From Apoderus coryli (Eukaryota; Arthropoda; Insecta; Coleoptera; Attelabidae), in the NCBI GenBank assembly GCA_911728435.2, contig OU452216.1, forward strand, positions 9,560,342 through 9,624,341: a DNA stretch of 64,000 nucleotides, given 5' to 3'. Positions 1 to 11,960 of the stretch are shown piece after piece. The position numbers and the translations under genes were made by a program. Each line of letters opens with the position of its first letter. Position 1 is the first letter of the stretch. The notes under the pieces were generated by a model. It was not told the origin of the DNA, made no database searches, and saw only the letters and a list, made by a program, of their open reading frames with translations.

Positions 1-3000
1 AAGTTCCCTTCACGTAAGTGAGAAACAATTAGTGTAAACCTTCGCGCTGTGTTCACTCTCCAATATTTTGTTCCAGATGTTGTTCCTATTCTGACATCAA
101 CTGTAATTGAGTGCCATAGAGCTGGATTGAGATTTGCAGCCTTCAATTATGCTACGATGCTGATGAATCCGGAGTATAGGAAACAGATCGATCCGAAATA
201 CGCAAAGAAAATTGAGGCAGTTGTGAGAAAACCTCCAAAGAGTACTTCGAAAGATGGTGAGGCTGGTAGTGATTCACCTGAAGATCTAACTCCTTGTCCT
301 TATTGTGAGAAGTTGTTGCCTGAGAGTGAGGTTTCATGCGGAGGATGTAAGAATAATCTACCGTTTTGTATTGTGACGGTAAGTAAACTACTATTGTTTA
401 GGTAATTTACTGTTTTTGCTTTTGCAGCTTGCCATCATCTTAGAAATCTTGGAAAAATGTGCTCAATTTTAAATTAAACAAATTCCAGCAGCAAATTAAT
501 TTTGTTGTTGACTTTCTTTAATTTTTCCCTGCTTACCTCGACTTTACCACGGTTTTTAGAAACTGGCGTACATCGCTGGGGTAATTCTGAACTGGTTCTA
601 GTTTTCTATGCTGCGGTTCTGAAGCAGAGGTCACTATAGAGAGGTAATAGATGCGGCAATAACATACTCAAAGCTCACGACCCATGAACGCCCCCCAAAA
701 TTCCACTGCAGCCTCAAAGTAGCCTTAAGTGTGTCCCCGTGCAGTCCTCCACAAAACCGTCGCTAGCAGGAAATTCCACACCGACCCAACAATGGGAGAG
801 GTCCCTATAGAGAGGTAATAGATGCGGCCATAACATACTCAAAGCTCACGACCTATGAAGGGCCCAAAAATTCCACTGCAGCCTCAAAGTAGCCTTAAGT
901 GTGTCCCCGTGCAGTCCTCCACAAAACCGTCGCTAGCAGGCAATTCCACACCGACCCAACAATGGGAGAGGTCCCTATAGAAAGGTAATAGATGCGGCAA
1001 TAACATACTCAAAGCTCACGACCCATGAACGCCCCCAAAAATTCCACTGCAGCCTCAAAGTAGCCTTAAGTGTGTCCCCGTGCAGTCTTCCACAAAACAG
1101 TCGCTAGCAGGCAATTCCATTACCGAGCCAACTATGGGAGAGGTCCCTATAGAGAGGTAATAGATGCGGCCATAACATACTCAAAGCTCACGACCTATGA
1201 ACGCCCCCAAAAATTCCACTGCAGCCTCAAAGTAGCCTTAAGTGTGTCCCCGTGCAGTCCTCCACAAAACCGTCGCTAGCAGGCAATTCCACACCAACCC
1301 AACAATGGGAGAGGTCCCTATAGAGAGGTAATAGATGCGGCCATAACATACTCAAAGCTCACGACCTATGAACGCCCCCAAAAATTCCACTGCAGCCTCA
1401 CAGTAGCCTTAAGTGTGTCCCCGTGCAGTCCTCCACAAAACCGTCGCTAGCAGGCAATTCCACACCGACCCAACAATGGGAGAGGTCCCTATAGAGAGGT
1501 AATAGATGCGGCCATAACATACTCAAAGCTCACGACCTATGAACGCCCCCAAAAATTCCACTGCAGCCTCACAGTAGCCTTAAGTGTGTCCCTGTGCAGT
1601 CCTTCACAAAACCGTCGCTAGCAGGCAATTCCATTACCGAGCCAACTATGGGGGAGGTCACTATAGAGAGGTAATAGATGCAGCAACAACATACTAAAAT
1701 CCCACGACCCATGTGCGCCCCAAAAAAAATCCACTGCAGCCTCAAAGTAGCGTTAAGTGTGGCCCCGTGTAGTCCTCCACAAAACCGTCGCTAGCAGGCA
1801 ATTCGACACCGACCCAACTATGGGAGAAGTCCCTATAGAGAGGTAATAGATGCAGCCATAACATACTCAAAGCTCACGACCTATGAACGCCCCCAAAAAT
1901 TCCACTGCAGCCTCACAGTAGCCTTAAGTGTGTCCCTGTGCAGTCCTTCACAAAACCGTCGCTAGCAGGCAATTCCATTACCGAGCCAACTATGGGGGAG
2001 GTCACTATAGAAAGGTAATAGATGAAGCAACAACATACTCAAAGCTCACGACCCATGAACTCCCCCAAAAATTTCACTGCGGCCTCAAAGTAGCCTTAAG
2101 TGTGTCCCTGTGCAGTCCTTCACAAAACCTTCGCTAGCAGACAATTCCACAGTGACCCAGCTATGAGGGAGGTCACTATAGATAGGTAATAGATGCAGCA
2201 ACAACATACTAAAAGCCCACGACCCAGGTGTGCCCCCAAAAATTCCACTGCAGCATCAAAGTAGCTCGTGCAGTCCTCCACAAAACCTTCGCTAGCAGGA
2301 AATTCCACACCGATCCAGCTTTGGGGGAGGTCACTATAGAGAGGTAATAGATGCAGCAAGTTACAGAATACCCCCTTCTGGCGCGTTTTGTACCCACGTA
2401 GTTACCATATTATGCCCTTTGTACCGCTATATTTAAATTATGCACGTTGCTCTCTGCTTCTCTACGTTTTAAGTTTTGTACGGTATACCCCACGAGGATG
2501 TCAAGCTCGTGACCTTAAAAAGCAGCATTTTTGGCGTTTTTGGACCTTAGCAATTCCCCATGTATAGATTTTTCTAAACTTAAACCGTTACCGTATGAAA
2601 TTGTAAGCACGAAATTTTTTATTGTTGTGTAAATTTCTTTATTTATTTTTAGGGTCGCCATATTGTTGTAAATGATCTAACAGCTTGCCCAGAATGTGAT
2701 TTCCCAGCTCAATTGACTGAATTTCTTGAGTAAGTTTCAAAAAGAGTATTGTATTTGTATTTTATCGAAAAATATTTTTACAAACCACAATTGCAAGTAT
2801 ATAATTTTCCTACACTAGTGAAAATTATCTTGTGTTAACACAACATAAACCTTAAGGTTTATGTTGTCCAATAAGTAAAATCGTCTCTCGTTTCACCTAA
2901 AATGACTCAATTAACTCATATTGAATCGAAATATGCAAGACTTCGTCTTTGAAGCCTGTAACTATAGTATATTAAGTATAAAGGGCGGTAAAGCATTCGT

Positions 3001-3819
3001 TGCAGCCCGCCGCTGTATAGACGCACGAGTGAGCGAAGCGAGCGAGGGCAGCTATACAGCGAAGGGCTGCAGCGGCTTTACCGCCAGTGGTGCTTACAAC
3101 TGTTTTTCGCCTGCCTCTTCATACTACAATATTAAACAAAAAGAACTTTATTTTAATAATTAATTATTACTGTTATGAACTGACAGTTTTTGACAGTAAT
3201 TAATGGGAGTATTTTTTGACGTACATAATAATAGGCGTTATCCTTTGACAAACTCAGATCAGATAAACTTATGTGACAGGCTCACATGTCAGTGTTGAGT
3301 ATTTTAAATGTAGAGAGAAACTGTCAAATTATTATCTGAGCGTGTACGCTATAGAAATTTGATTTTAGAATCTTAGGTATATTTAGGTACTACAATACTA
3401 ATCAAAAAGTGATTACTAATTAATAATGGAATGGCAGACGACTACCTAAGTGAACTTTCTCAATTAATTGTCAACTTATCCTCTAGATGGAATGCACATT
3501 AAGTTAAGTGAGTGAAAACTACTGATGTTTACGTTATTATTGGAAATCTTACAGCAGCGCCATCTATGAAAAAAAATTAAAATGAGCGGGCGCTAACTGG
3601 TCATTTACCGCCCGCATATGCGGGCGGTAAAACGCTGTTTAAGTGCAGGCAGGCGAAAAAATTAATTACCTCATTTATATGCCTCAAATGTAACAAGTCT
3701 TGATGTTTTACAGGGTTTTACAAGATGAGGATTCCTCTTGTCCAATGTGTTCTGAGAAAGTGGATGCTAGACGATTGGAGAAAATTGAGAATTTTAAGAA
3801 TTACCTAAATATTGAATAG
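1..3819 (+). CDS. WDR19: WDR19/IFT144, C-terminal exons (5' part outside window)
   Basis: This is the 3' end of the gene for WDR19 (IFT144; Oseg6 in Drosophila), an IFT-A subunit that works in retrograde transport in cilia. Four coding exons are visible: 1-13 (partial), 77-378, 2653-2729 and 3714-3819, joined by GT-AG introns with consistent phases; they give 165 residues and a TAG stop. The joined protein begins [20 protein letters not shown], matching my memory of the conserved end of WDR19. The tail has the family's zinc-binding cysteine pairs in order: CPYC, CGGC, CPECD and CPMCSEK. The first 13 bases end in a good donor (GTAAGTG), and the 63-base intron behind it ends TTCCAG. The third intron in view holds foldback DNA and the second holds a satellite array. 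The WD40 and TPR parts lie left of the window. The family call is secure; the exon limits come from splice consensus and similarity. Confidence 0.93.
624..2362. repeat. ~171-bp tandem satellite array inside a WDR19 intron
   Basis: About eleven head-to-tail units run through this stretch. The landmark GGTCACTATAG or GGTCCCTATAG recurs near 631, 802, 972, 1144, 1315, 1486, 1659, 1830, 2002, 2173 and 2331, giving steps of 170-173 bases and a last step of 158. Each unit contains GAGGTAATAGATG, CCACTGCAGCCTCAAAGTAG and CGCTAGCAGGCAATTCCA. Small open frames here repeat the same peptide and are by-products of the periodicity, not genes. Confidence 0.95.
2983..3660. mobile_element. Foldback-rich element in a WDR19 intron
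   Basis: Two strong dyads sit 520 bases apart. At 2984-3085 the arms GGCGGTAAAGC/GCTTTACCGCC, GCAGCCC/GGGCTGC and GCTGTATAG/CTATACAGC fold around a ~30-base loop rich in GAGCGA. At 3604-3631 there is a perfect 28-base palindrome centred on GCATATGC and bounded by TTTACCGCC/GGCGGTAAA. TTTTTCGCCTGCCT at 3103-3116 is the reverse complement of 3647-3660. The shared ACCGCC ends suggest one non-autonomous foldback element of about 0.65 kb; its exact limits and class are not clear. Confidence 0.5.
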
Positions 3820-4063
3820 TTATTATGTCATTGTATTGTGATTTCGTGTTAGTTTTAGCTGTTATATTTTTTGATCCGTCCAGTTTTCATTTATTGTGAT
3901 GTGTATAATAATTGTAGTGATAATAATTTGCCATCCATTTTCATTAAATGTTATACTATGATTAATGCAATTATTATAATTATTAGAGTATTAAAATCAA
4001 GGTCAAGTTGTTTCAGGGAAATTATTTTTATTGAGTAATTAATTTGCAGTAGGTATCTTCAAA

Positions 4064-5622
4064 GACTCAGCTATGGGGGAGGTTACTAGAGAGAGGTAAT
4101 AGATGCAGCAACAACATACTAAAAGACCACGACCCATGTGTGCCCCAAAAAATTCCACTGCAGCCTCAAAGTAGCCTTAAGTGTGGCCCCGTGCAGGCCT
4201 CCACAAAACCACCGCTATCAGGCAATTCCACACCGACCCAGCTATGGGGGAGGTCAATATAGAGAGGTAGTAGATGCGACAATAACATACTCAAAGCTCA
4301 CGACCCATGAACTCCCCCAATAATGCCACTGCAGCCTCAAAGTAGCCTTAAGTGTGTCCCCGTGCAGTGCTCCACTAAACCGTCGCTAGCAGGCAATTCC
4401 ATTACCGAGCCAACTATGGGGGAGGTCACTATAGACAGGTAATAGATGCAGCAACAACATACTAAAACCCCACGACCCATGTGCGCCCCAAGAAATTCCA
4501 CTGCAGTCTCAAAGTAGCCTTAAGTGTGGCTCCGTGCAGTCCTCCACTAGCAGGCAATTCCACACCGATCCAGCTATGGAAGAGATCACTATAGAAAGGT
4601 AATAGATGCAGCAACAACATACTAAAACCCCACGACCCATGTGCGCCCCAAGAAATTCCTCTGCAGTCTCAAAGTAGCCTTAAGTGTGGTTCCGTGCATT
4701 CCTCCACAAAACCGTCGCTAGCAGGCAATTCCATTACAGAGCCAACTATGGGGGAGGTCACTATAGACAGGTAATAGATGCAGCAACAACATACTAAAAG
4801 CCCAGGACCCATGAACGTCCTTAAAAATTCCACTGCAGCCTCAAAGTAGCCTTAAGTGTGTCCCCGTGCAGTCCTCCACAAAACCGTCGCTAGCAGGCAA
4901 TTCCACACCGACCCAGGTATTTGTAGGTCAGTATAGAGAGGTAATAGATTTGACAATAACATACTCGAAGCTCACGACCCATGGACACCCCCAAAAATTC
5001 CACTGCAGCCTCAAAGTAGCCTTAAGTGTGTCCCCGTGCAGTCCTCCACAAACCCTTCGCTAGCAGGCACTTCCACACCGACCCGGCTATAGGGCAGGTC
5101 ACTATAGAGAGGTAATAGATGCAGCAACAACATACTAAAAGCCCAGGACCCATGAACGTCCTTAAAAATTCCACTGCAGCCTCAAAGTACCCTTAAGTGT
5201 GTCCCCGTGCAGTCCTCCACAAAACCGTCGCTAGCAGGCAATTGCACACCGACCCAGGTATTTGTAGGTCAGTATAGAGAGGTAATAGATTTGACAATAA
5301 CATACTCGAAGCTCACGACCCATGGACACCCCCAAAAATTCCACTGCAGCCTCAAAGTAGCCTTAAGTGTCCCCGTGCAGTTCTCCACAAACCTTCGCCA
5401 GCAGGCAATTCCACACAGACCCAGCTATGGGGGAGGTCACTATAGAGAGGTAATAGATGCGGCAATAACATACTCAAATCTCACGACACATGAACGCCAC
5501 CAAAAATTCCACTGCAGCCTAAAAGTAGCCTTAAGTTCGGCCGCATGCAGTCCTCCACAAAACCGTCGCTAGCAGGCAATTCCACACCGACCCAGTTATG
5601 GGGGACGTTACTATAGAGAGGT
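4064..5622. repeat. Second array of the WDR19-intron satellite
   Basis: This is the same ~171-bp repeat as the array at 624-2362, in the same orientation, starting about 245 bases after the WDR19 stop. Ten landmarks occur near 4083, 4254, 4426, 4586, 4758, 4928, 5099, 5269, 5438 and 5608. The two-unit block 4758-5098 is nearly repeated at 5099-5438, including the variant GTATTTGTAGGTCAGTATAG, so a dimeric higher-order repeat has begun to form. The array stops abruptly at the inverted-repeat element beginning at 5624. Confidence 0.95.
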
Positions 5623-5623
5623 A

Positions 5624-5885
5624 GGTTTAGAAGCCGAGAAGTTGCGTCAAAAAATCTAGAAATATCAGGTACTTAAATGGGAGTTAGAATTTTGAAGTTT
5701 AAGGTTATTCTGAACTATTAAGACCTGAACTTCATTATTTGCTTCATCTTCTACTAGATTGATTTGTAACAAACTTCATTATTTAAAATAAATAATGAAA
5801 TTCCGGTCTTAACAGTTCAGCATTGTAAACTCCCATTTACCTGATATTTCTAGATTTTTTGTCGTAACTTCTCGGCTTCTAAACC
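5624..5885. mobile_element. Foldback MITE with ~60-bp inverted ends
   Basis: The left end GGTTTAGAAGCCGAGAAGTT and the right end AACTTCTCGGCTTCTAAACC are inverted repeats, and the match continues inward through TCTAGAAATATCAGGTA and AAATGGGAGTT. There is no coding capacity. A damaged second copy of one end lies at about 5945-6040, so the family is repeated locally. I saw no convincing target duplication because the left side lies in satellite. Confidence 0.8.
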
Positions 5886-6700
5886 TTTTTGTCGTCTGAA
5901 GGTAATTCCAAGCAGTCAGCATAAAGTAGTAAATTACGAAGAAAGGTTTAGAAGCAGAGAAGTTACGTCAAAATCTTGAAATGTCAGGTAAATAGGTGTT
6001 AGAATTTTGAACTTCAGCTCTTAACAGTTCGACATCAATAGAATCATCCCATCCTATTCCTCTACGCCATATATCCTGTATAAATACATATAAAGTGTTC
6101 ATCCTCAGATATAATAGTTGCACAAAGACAACTTAACTTTCAAATTAAAGATATTATTGTGATCCGTCATAATAGCCATTATAAAAAAGTTGTACCAACC
6201 TGGGCTTAGAATCGATAAAGATATTATATAGTCAACATGATATGTTAAATAAAGGACAACATTATTTTTTAAATACATACTTTATTTACACACAAAAATG
6301 TTATTATTCTGATAAAACAATAATTTGTTATTTTATATAAATTAATAGTTAAAAATGTTAGCTCTATATGTAAAATTTCATTTTACAAAAATCACATTAC
6401 ACAAATAATAATAATAATTAACAAGTTTAACAGAGAGATATGTTGTTTTGTATAATAAAATAAAATTTGTTTTTGTTTTGTGTTACTTTTTCAAATTATT
6501 TTCATCATAACATACCAATTAACTAATATATTTGTTATTTACAATGTATTAGTTGACTGCCAAAACTATTACGCCCGCATGTATTATTTCCAGTGATCCT
6601 TAAGTTGCTTACACATTTATCACGTGTTTGTAAGCTTTAGGTCAATGTAAATAGAAGTTTCGTTTTGAATTTCCCGCTATTTTACTACACCTGTCATTCT
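5886..6700. other. AT-rich spacer with a partial MITE copy
   Basis: Apart from the truncated inverted-repeat end at about 5945-6040, I see only AT-rich DNA with no supported gene, RNA or regulatory site. Confidence 0.5.
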
Positions 6701-6707
6701 TTGACAG

Positions 6708-7495
6708 ATGACAAGTAAAGACTACGTTATGGAACGATACACGCTAGATCAACGCATAGAAATTGTTAAAATTCTCTGCAAAAGTGGTGAAAATTTTGCT
6801 GAAACAGTTCGAATAGTTAAATATGCTTTGGGTCGTCATAAAACACATCCTCGATCAGCTATCGTTAAATCGGTTAAAGAATTAGAGCTGTTGGAGCAAG
6901 CTGTTGGAGAATATTTGTTTCTGTTGCTGAAAGTATGGCTAGGTTTGGCCATTACGTGGAATTAGGCATTTTACAAACAACATTACACGGAATTTCGCAT
7001 AAAGATTTGAGTTTTAAGCCAGCCTACCGTCAACAGCGTCTTGTCTTTGCCAATTGGGTGTTGAAAATGCAAGAAAATGATCCAGAATTCCACAAGAAAA
7101 TCATTATGAACGATGACGCACATTTTTCTCTTGGTTGGGTTGGGGTTTTTTCGAAAATGAAGGTGGTGCGGCCGTTTTGGTTAATGGTTGTACTATCGGA
7201 CCATGATTAATAAATGAATTTGTATTGCCAGAATTGTAAGGTATGGATGTGGACAATGTTTATTTCCCACGTGCCACTGAAGTGGCGAAACCATTGCTCT
7301 TTTGCGCGAAAATTCTCCTGACAGAGTAATTTCTCAAAATGGTGAAAGACAAGGGTTTATGCCAAAGCTCTCCAGTCAATTGAAACACTCAAAGACAATA
7401 TTCATGCTTTTATTGATGAAATAGAGCCGCAAATGTGATGAAAAAAAAGAGTATGATCGTGGTCATCTGCCTGATATTGTTTGTCATTATTAATG
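6708..7495 (+). pseudogene. Dead mariner-like transposase
   Basis: A degenerate IS630/Tc1-mariner transposase can be read through several frames. It starts MERYTLDQRIEIVKIL with GENFAETVR, continues LGILQTTLHGISHKDLSF and NWVLKMQENDPEFHKKI, and reaches a decayed catalytic block NDDAHFSLGW. Further on are INEFVLP, MDVDNVYF, RVISQNGE, QSIETLKDNI and RGHLPDIV. Several frameshifts and a missing stretch (the second aspartate block is lost) make it inactive. The order of the blocks matches a full-length element. Confidence 0.85.
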
Positions 7496-8019
7496 GCAAA
7501 AATCAAAGGATATTTTACAAAAAATGCGTGTTTTATAATTGGAAAGCCCTTCATTATGTTACCATGTATTCCGTCAATCCAGTGCATTGATTCAAAGTGG
7601 CTTAAACGATGCATGGGATTAATCTGTATTTTTGGCTAATGCATAACTACTTGCTTTCAACAATATCGGCGTGTGCTTAAAGCTGAATCCTAAACCAAAG
7701 ATTTTTTTGGTCTCCGACTAAAGATTATCTTCTTACACTCGTAGTGCAAAGACAGCTTTATGGTTACTTATTCTCGGATCAGATACTTGAAAAGATGCAG
7801 ATTGATTTCACACTAAAATGACACGATTAAACTTCAACGGACCAGTTCTTTTTGCCATAGCTTCAGAGGTAATTCAGACCTAACCATGAATCATATAAAA
7901 AGTCACCTCAATACTCCGGTATTTATTTTTTGAACATGCTGCCGTGCCGCTTGAGGGAATCTCAATCGGAGAAAATATTTTTAAGCGCAAATTGAAAGAT
8001 TTTTTTTATGATTTTTCAA

Positions 8020-11000
8020 AGTGAGATTTTAGTACAAATGCAAGGTTTTGACTACCTTTGAGGGTGCATACTGCTCTAAATATTAGTGCTACCCCCCATA
8101 TTATATATATATTTGGAATCAGCGCATCAAACTCTATAATCGTACAAGTTTTCAGGGAAATCTATTTTCCATCCAAAATCTTCAATTTTTCCATACATTT
8201 GCCTTGAAATTTTTTAAATTTTCCTCAAAAAAATTTTGTTTCTGGATTTCAACCAAACTCACTATGTTTGTTCATATGAACATATTGACGAAGAATAAGT
8301 GTTTTTTTGTTGAGAAAATATTCTCAGTGTAGCAGGAATTAGCTCCCCAGTATATTCCCATAGAGCTATATGCAGACCCTTACTTGATGACCTACCCTGC
8401 GGTAACCAGAAGACCTCTCGATTTCTTATATACCCTGATAAATTCAGAAGAGATGTCCGACGGACATATCCAAAGCTCAGTCGCGCAGCAGGACTTTTTA
8501 TTTTTTTATGATTTTTCAAAGTTGAACTATATTTGGTGGGGTGTAGACTTTTACTTGATGACCTACCCTAAGGTTATTAGAACCCCTCTCGATATCATAC
8601 ATACCCTGATAGGTTCAGAATAGATGTCCGATGAACATATCCAAAGCTCAGGTGTACAGCAGGATTGGTTATTTTTTTATGATTTTTCAAAGTGAGATTT
8701 TAGTACAAATGCAAGGTTTTGACTACCTTTGAGGGTGCATACTGCTCTAAATATTAGTGCTACCCCCCACATTATATATATATTTGGAATCAGCGCATCA
8801 AACTCTATAATCGTACAAGTTTTCAGGGAAATCTATTTTCCATCCAAAATCTTCAATTTTTCCATACATTTGCCTTGAAATTTTTTAAATTTTCCTCAAA
8901 AAATTTTTGTTTCTCGATTTCAACCAAACTCACTATGTTTGTTCATATGAACATATTGATGGAGAATAAGTGTTTTTTTGTTGAGAAAATGTTCTCAGTG
9001 TAGCAGGAATTAGCTCCCCAGTATATTCTCACAGGGCTATATGCAGACCCTTACTTCATAACCTACCCTGGGGTAACCAGAAGCCCTCTCGATTTCTTAT
9101 ATACCCTGATAAATTCAGAAGAGATGTCCGACGGACATATCCAAAGCTCAGTCGCGCAGCAGGACTTTTTATTTTTTTATGATTTTTCAAAGTTGAACTA
9201 TATTTGGTGGGGTGTAGACGTTTACTTGATGACCTACCCTAAGGTTATTAGAACCCCTCTCGATATCATACATACCCTGATAGGTTCAGAATAGATGTCC
9301 GATGGACATATCCAAAGCTCAGACGCGCAACAGGACTTTTTATTTTTTTATGATTTTTCAAAGTTGAACTATATTTGGTGGGGTGTAGACTTTTACTTGA
9401 TGACCTACCCTGGGGATACTAGAACCCCTCTCGATTTCTTTTATACCCTGGTATGTTCAGAATAGATGTCCGATGGACGTATGCAAAGCTCAGGTGTACA
9501 GCAGGATTGGTTATTTTTTTATGATTTTTCTAAGTGAGATTTTAGTACAAATGCAAGGTTTTGACTACCTTTGAGGGTGCATACTGCTCTAAATATTAGT
9601 GCTACCCCCCATATTATATATATATTTGGAATCAGCGCATCAAACTCTATAATCGTACAAGTTTTCAGGGAAATCTATTTTCCATCCAAAATCTTCAATT
9701 TTTCCATACATTTGCCTTGAAATTTTTTAAATTTTCCTCAAAAAAATTTTGTTTCTGGATTTCAACCAAACTCACTATGTTTGTTCATATGAACATATTG
9801 ACGAAGAATAAGTGTTTTTTTGTTGAGAAAATATTCTCAGTGTAGCAGGAATTAGCTCCCCAGTATATTCCCATAGAGCTATATGCAGACCCTTACTTGA
9901 TGACCTACCCTGCGGTAACCAGAAGACCTCTCGATTTCTTATATACCCTGATAAATTCAGAAGAGATGTCCGACGGACATATCCAAAGCTCAGTCGCGCA
10001 GCAGGACTTTTTATTTTTTTATGATTTTTCAAAGTTGAACTATATTTGGTGGGGTGTAGACTTTTACTTGATGACCTACCCTAAGGTTATTAGAACCCCT
10101 CTCGATATCATACATACCCTGATAGGTTCAGAATAGATGTCCGATGAACATATCCAAAGCTCAGGTGTACAGCAGGATTGGTTATTTTTTTATGATTTTT
10201 CAAAGTGAGATTTTAGTACAAATGCAAGGTTTTGACTACCTTTGAGGGTGCATACTGCTCTAAATATTAGTGCTACCCCCCACATTATATATATATTTGG
10301 AATCAGCGCATCAAACTCTATAATCGTACAAGTTTTCAGGGAAATCTATTTTCCATCCAAAATCTTCAATTTTTCCATACAATTTGCCTTGAAATTTTTT
10401 AAATTTTCCTCAAAAAATTTTTGTTTCTCGATTTCAACCAAACTCACTATGTTTGTTCATATGAACATATTGATGGAGAATAAGTGTTTTTTTGTTGAGA
10501 AAATGTTCTCAGTGTAGCAGGAATTAGCTCCCCAGTATATTCTCACAGGGCTATATGCAGACCCTTACTTCATAACCTACCCTGGGGTAACCAGAAGCCC
10601 TCTCGATTTCTTATATACCCTGATAAATTCAGAAGAGATGTCCGACGGACATATCCAAAGCTCAGTCGCGCAGCAGGACTTTTTATTTTTTTATGATTTT
10701 TCAAAGTTGAACTATATTTGGTGGGGTGTAGACGTTTACTTGATGACCTACCCTAAGGTTATTAGAACCCCTCTCGATATCATACATACCCTGATAGGTT
10801 CAGAATAGATGTCCGATGGACATATCCAAAGCTCAGACGCGCAACAGGACTTTTTATTTTTTTATGATTTTTCAAAGTTGAACTATATTTGGTGGGGTGT
10901 AGACTTTTACTTGATGACCTACCCTGGGGATACTAGAACCCCTCTCGATTTCTTTTATACCCTGGTATGTTCAGAATAGATGTCCGATGGACGTATGCAA

Positions 11001-11128
11001 AGCTCAGGTGTACAGCAGGATTGGTTATTTTTTTATGATTTTTCTAAGTGAGATTTTAGTACAAATGCAAGGTTTTGACTACCTTTGAGGGTGCATACTG
11101 CTCTAAATATTAGTGCTACCCCCCACAA
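8020..11128. repeat. 1513-bp higher-order satellite repeat, two near-identical copies plus a third start
   Basis: The sequence from 8020 to 9532 is repeated almost perfectly at 9533-11046 and begins again at 11047. One of the few differences seen is an extra base near 10381. Within each copy the junction TTTTTCAAAGTTGAACTATA or TTTTTCAAAGTGAGATTTTA recurs with spacings 500, 171, 500, 171 and 171. The monomer is therefore about 171 bp, and each 500-bp block is a 329-bp divergent segment plus one monomer. Typical monomer text is CCTCTCGAT, GATGTCCGA.GGACATATCC and CAAAGCTCAG. It is unrelated to the satellite at 624-5622. The matching open frames at 8384-8623 and 9897-10136 are artefacts of the duplication. 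Confidence 0.93.
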
Positions 11129-11134
11129 TATATA

Positions 11135-11360
11135 TATAACATTCTACACGCTGCAGGAATTTACCGAGTCATGTGTGATATCTATGTAATTTTTTAAATT
11201 TGTTTATTTATTTATTGTTTTTTTTTTAATTTATTGAATATTTTTTAGATGTACCTATGTGTTGCTTTTGTCTGTATTTTTTGTTCATTTGTATATATCT
11301 TTTGCCTTTTGACTTGCCAATTGTACAATATTTGTATTTGTGATGGCTGAATAAAGAATT
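11135..11360 (+). mobile_element. 3' end of a non-LTR retrotransposon
   Basis: The translation TFYTLQEFTESC resembles the last residues of the reverse-transcriptase ORFs elsewhere in this window ([17 protein letters not shown]). It is followed by an AT-rich 3' UTR and an AATAAA at about 11350. Only the 3' tail survives; it abuts the end of the higher-order satellite. Confidence 0.5.
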
Positions 11361-11659
11361 TGAAGTTTCACTACAGTGAATTTCTCACAAATAAATGAAC
11401 GAATGAAATGATCATAAATAGGAAGAAGACAGAATGATAATCTGCTAGTTGAGGGGATGAAAGTGATAAGTACCAATAGGTACATTAGTAATTAAACATT
11501 ATCTTTATTAAACCCTGTGAATTATGATTAGGGCAGGGCGATAAATAAATGCTTGCACTATCCCGTTTTATCAAAGTAGAACATACTAGTTGGTTCTATC
11601 TAAACATTTTTTTGAAAACTATTCTTTATGCAGACCGAAAAAGCAAAAATCCCAAGTGA

Positions 11660-11960
11660 AATTTAAGAATTTTTATGAGTGATGATGCTCAGATAACGTT
11701 ACTAGAATTTAAGTCCAATGATTAGGTAGTCGCTGAAACTGAGGCCTATTTTGACGAGAGAAATAGAAATCGTACTAAAGTGGTATCTAAAAACTGTTGT
11801 TATCGTCATCGGTCAAACATGTCACGTAGACGTTGTCTAAAAAATCTGAAGTTACCGCTCCAAAATTCATCAGATATTCGAAAATTCACGCTATGTATCC
11901 CGGAATATTGTGACCAAAAGACGTAACCTCAAAAGGTTTCACTTGTTGGATGTGTGAGGG
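11660..11960 (+). pseudogene. Mariner transposase C-terminal relic
   Basis: The reading VVAETEAYFDERNRNRT is the usual mariner C-terminal block (IAETEAYF). It is followed by decayed sequence. The same block with a different preceding segment occurs at 39655-39740. Confidence 0.6.

Noticed and set aside
624..2362. Regular array considered as a CRISPR
   Set aside because: There are no unique spacers between short repeats; the whole 171-bp unit repeats, and the sequence is eukaryotic.
624..5622. Repeated small open frames with peptides such as KFHCSLKVALSV
   Set aside because: They recur with the satellite period, shift frame between units and have no start or splice context, so they are by-products of the repeat.
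8262..10136. Identical 85- and 79-residue open frames repeated 1513 bases apart
   Set aside because: They are copies of the same satellite segment; both strands are open by chance and no protein feature is present.
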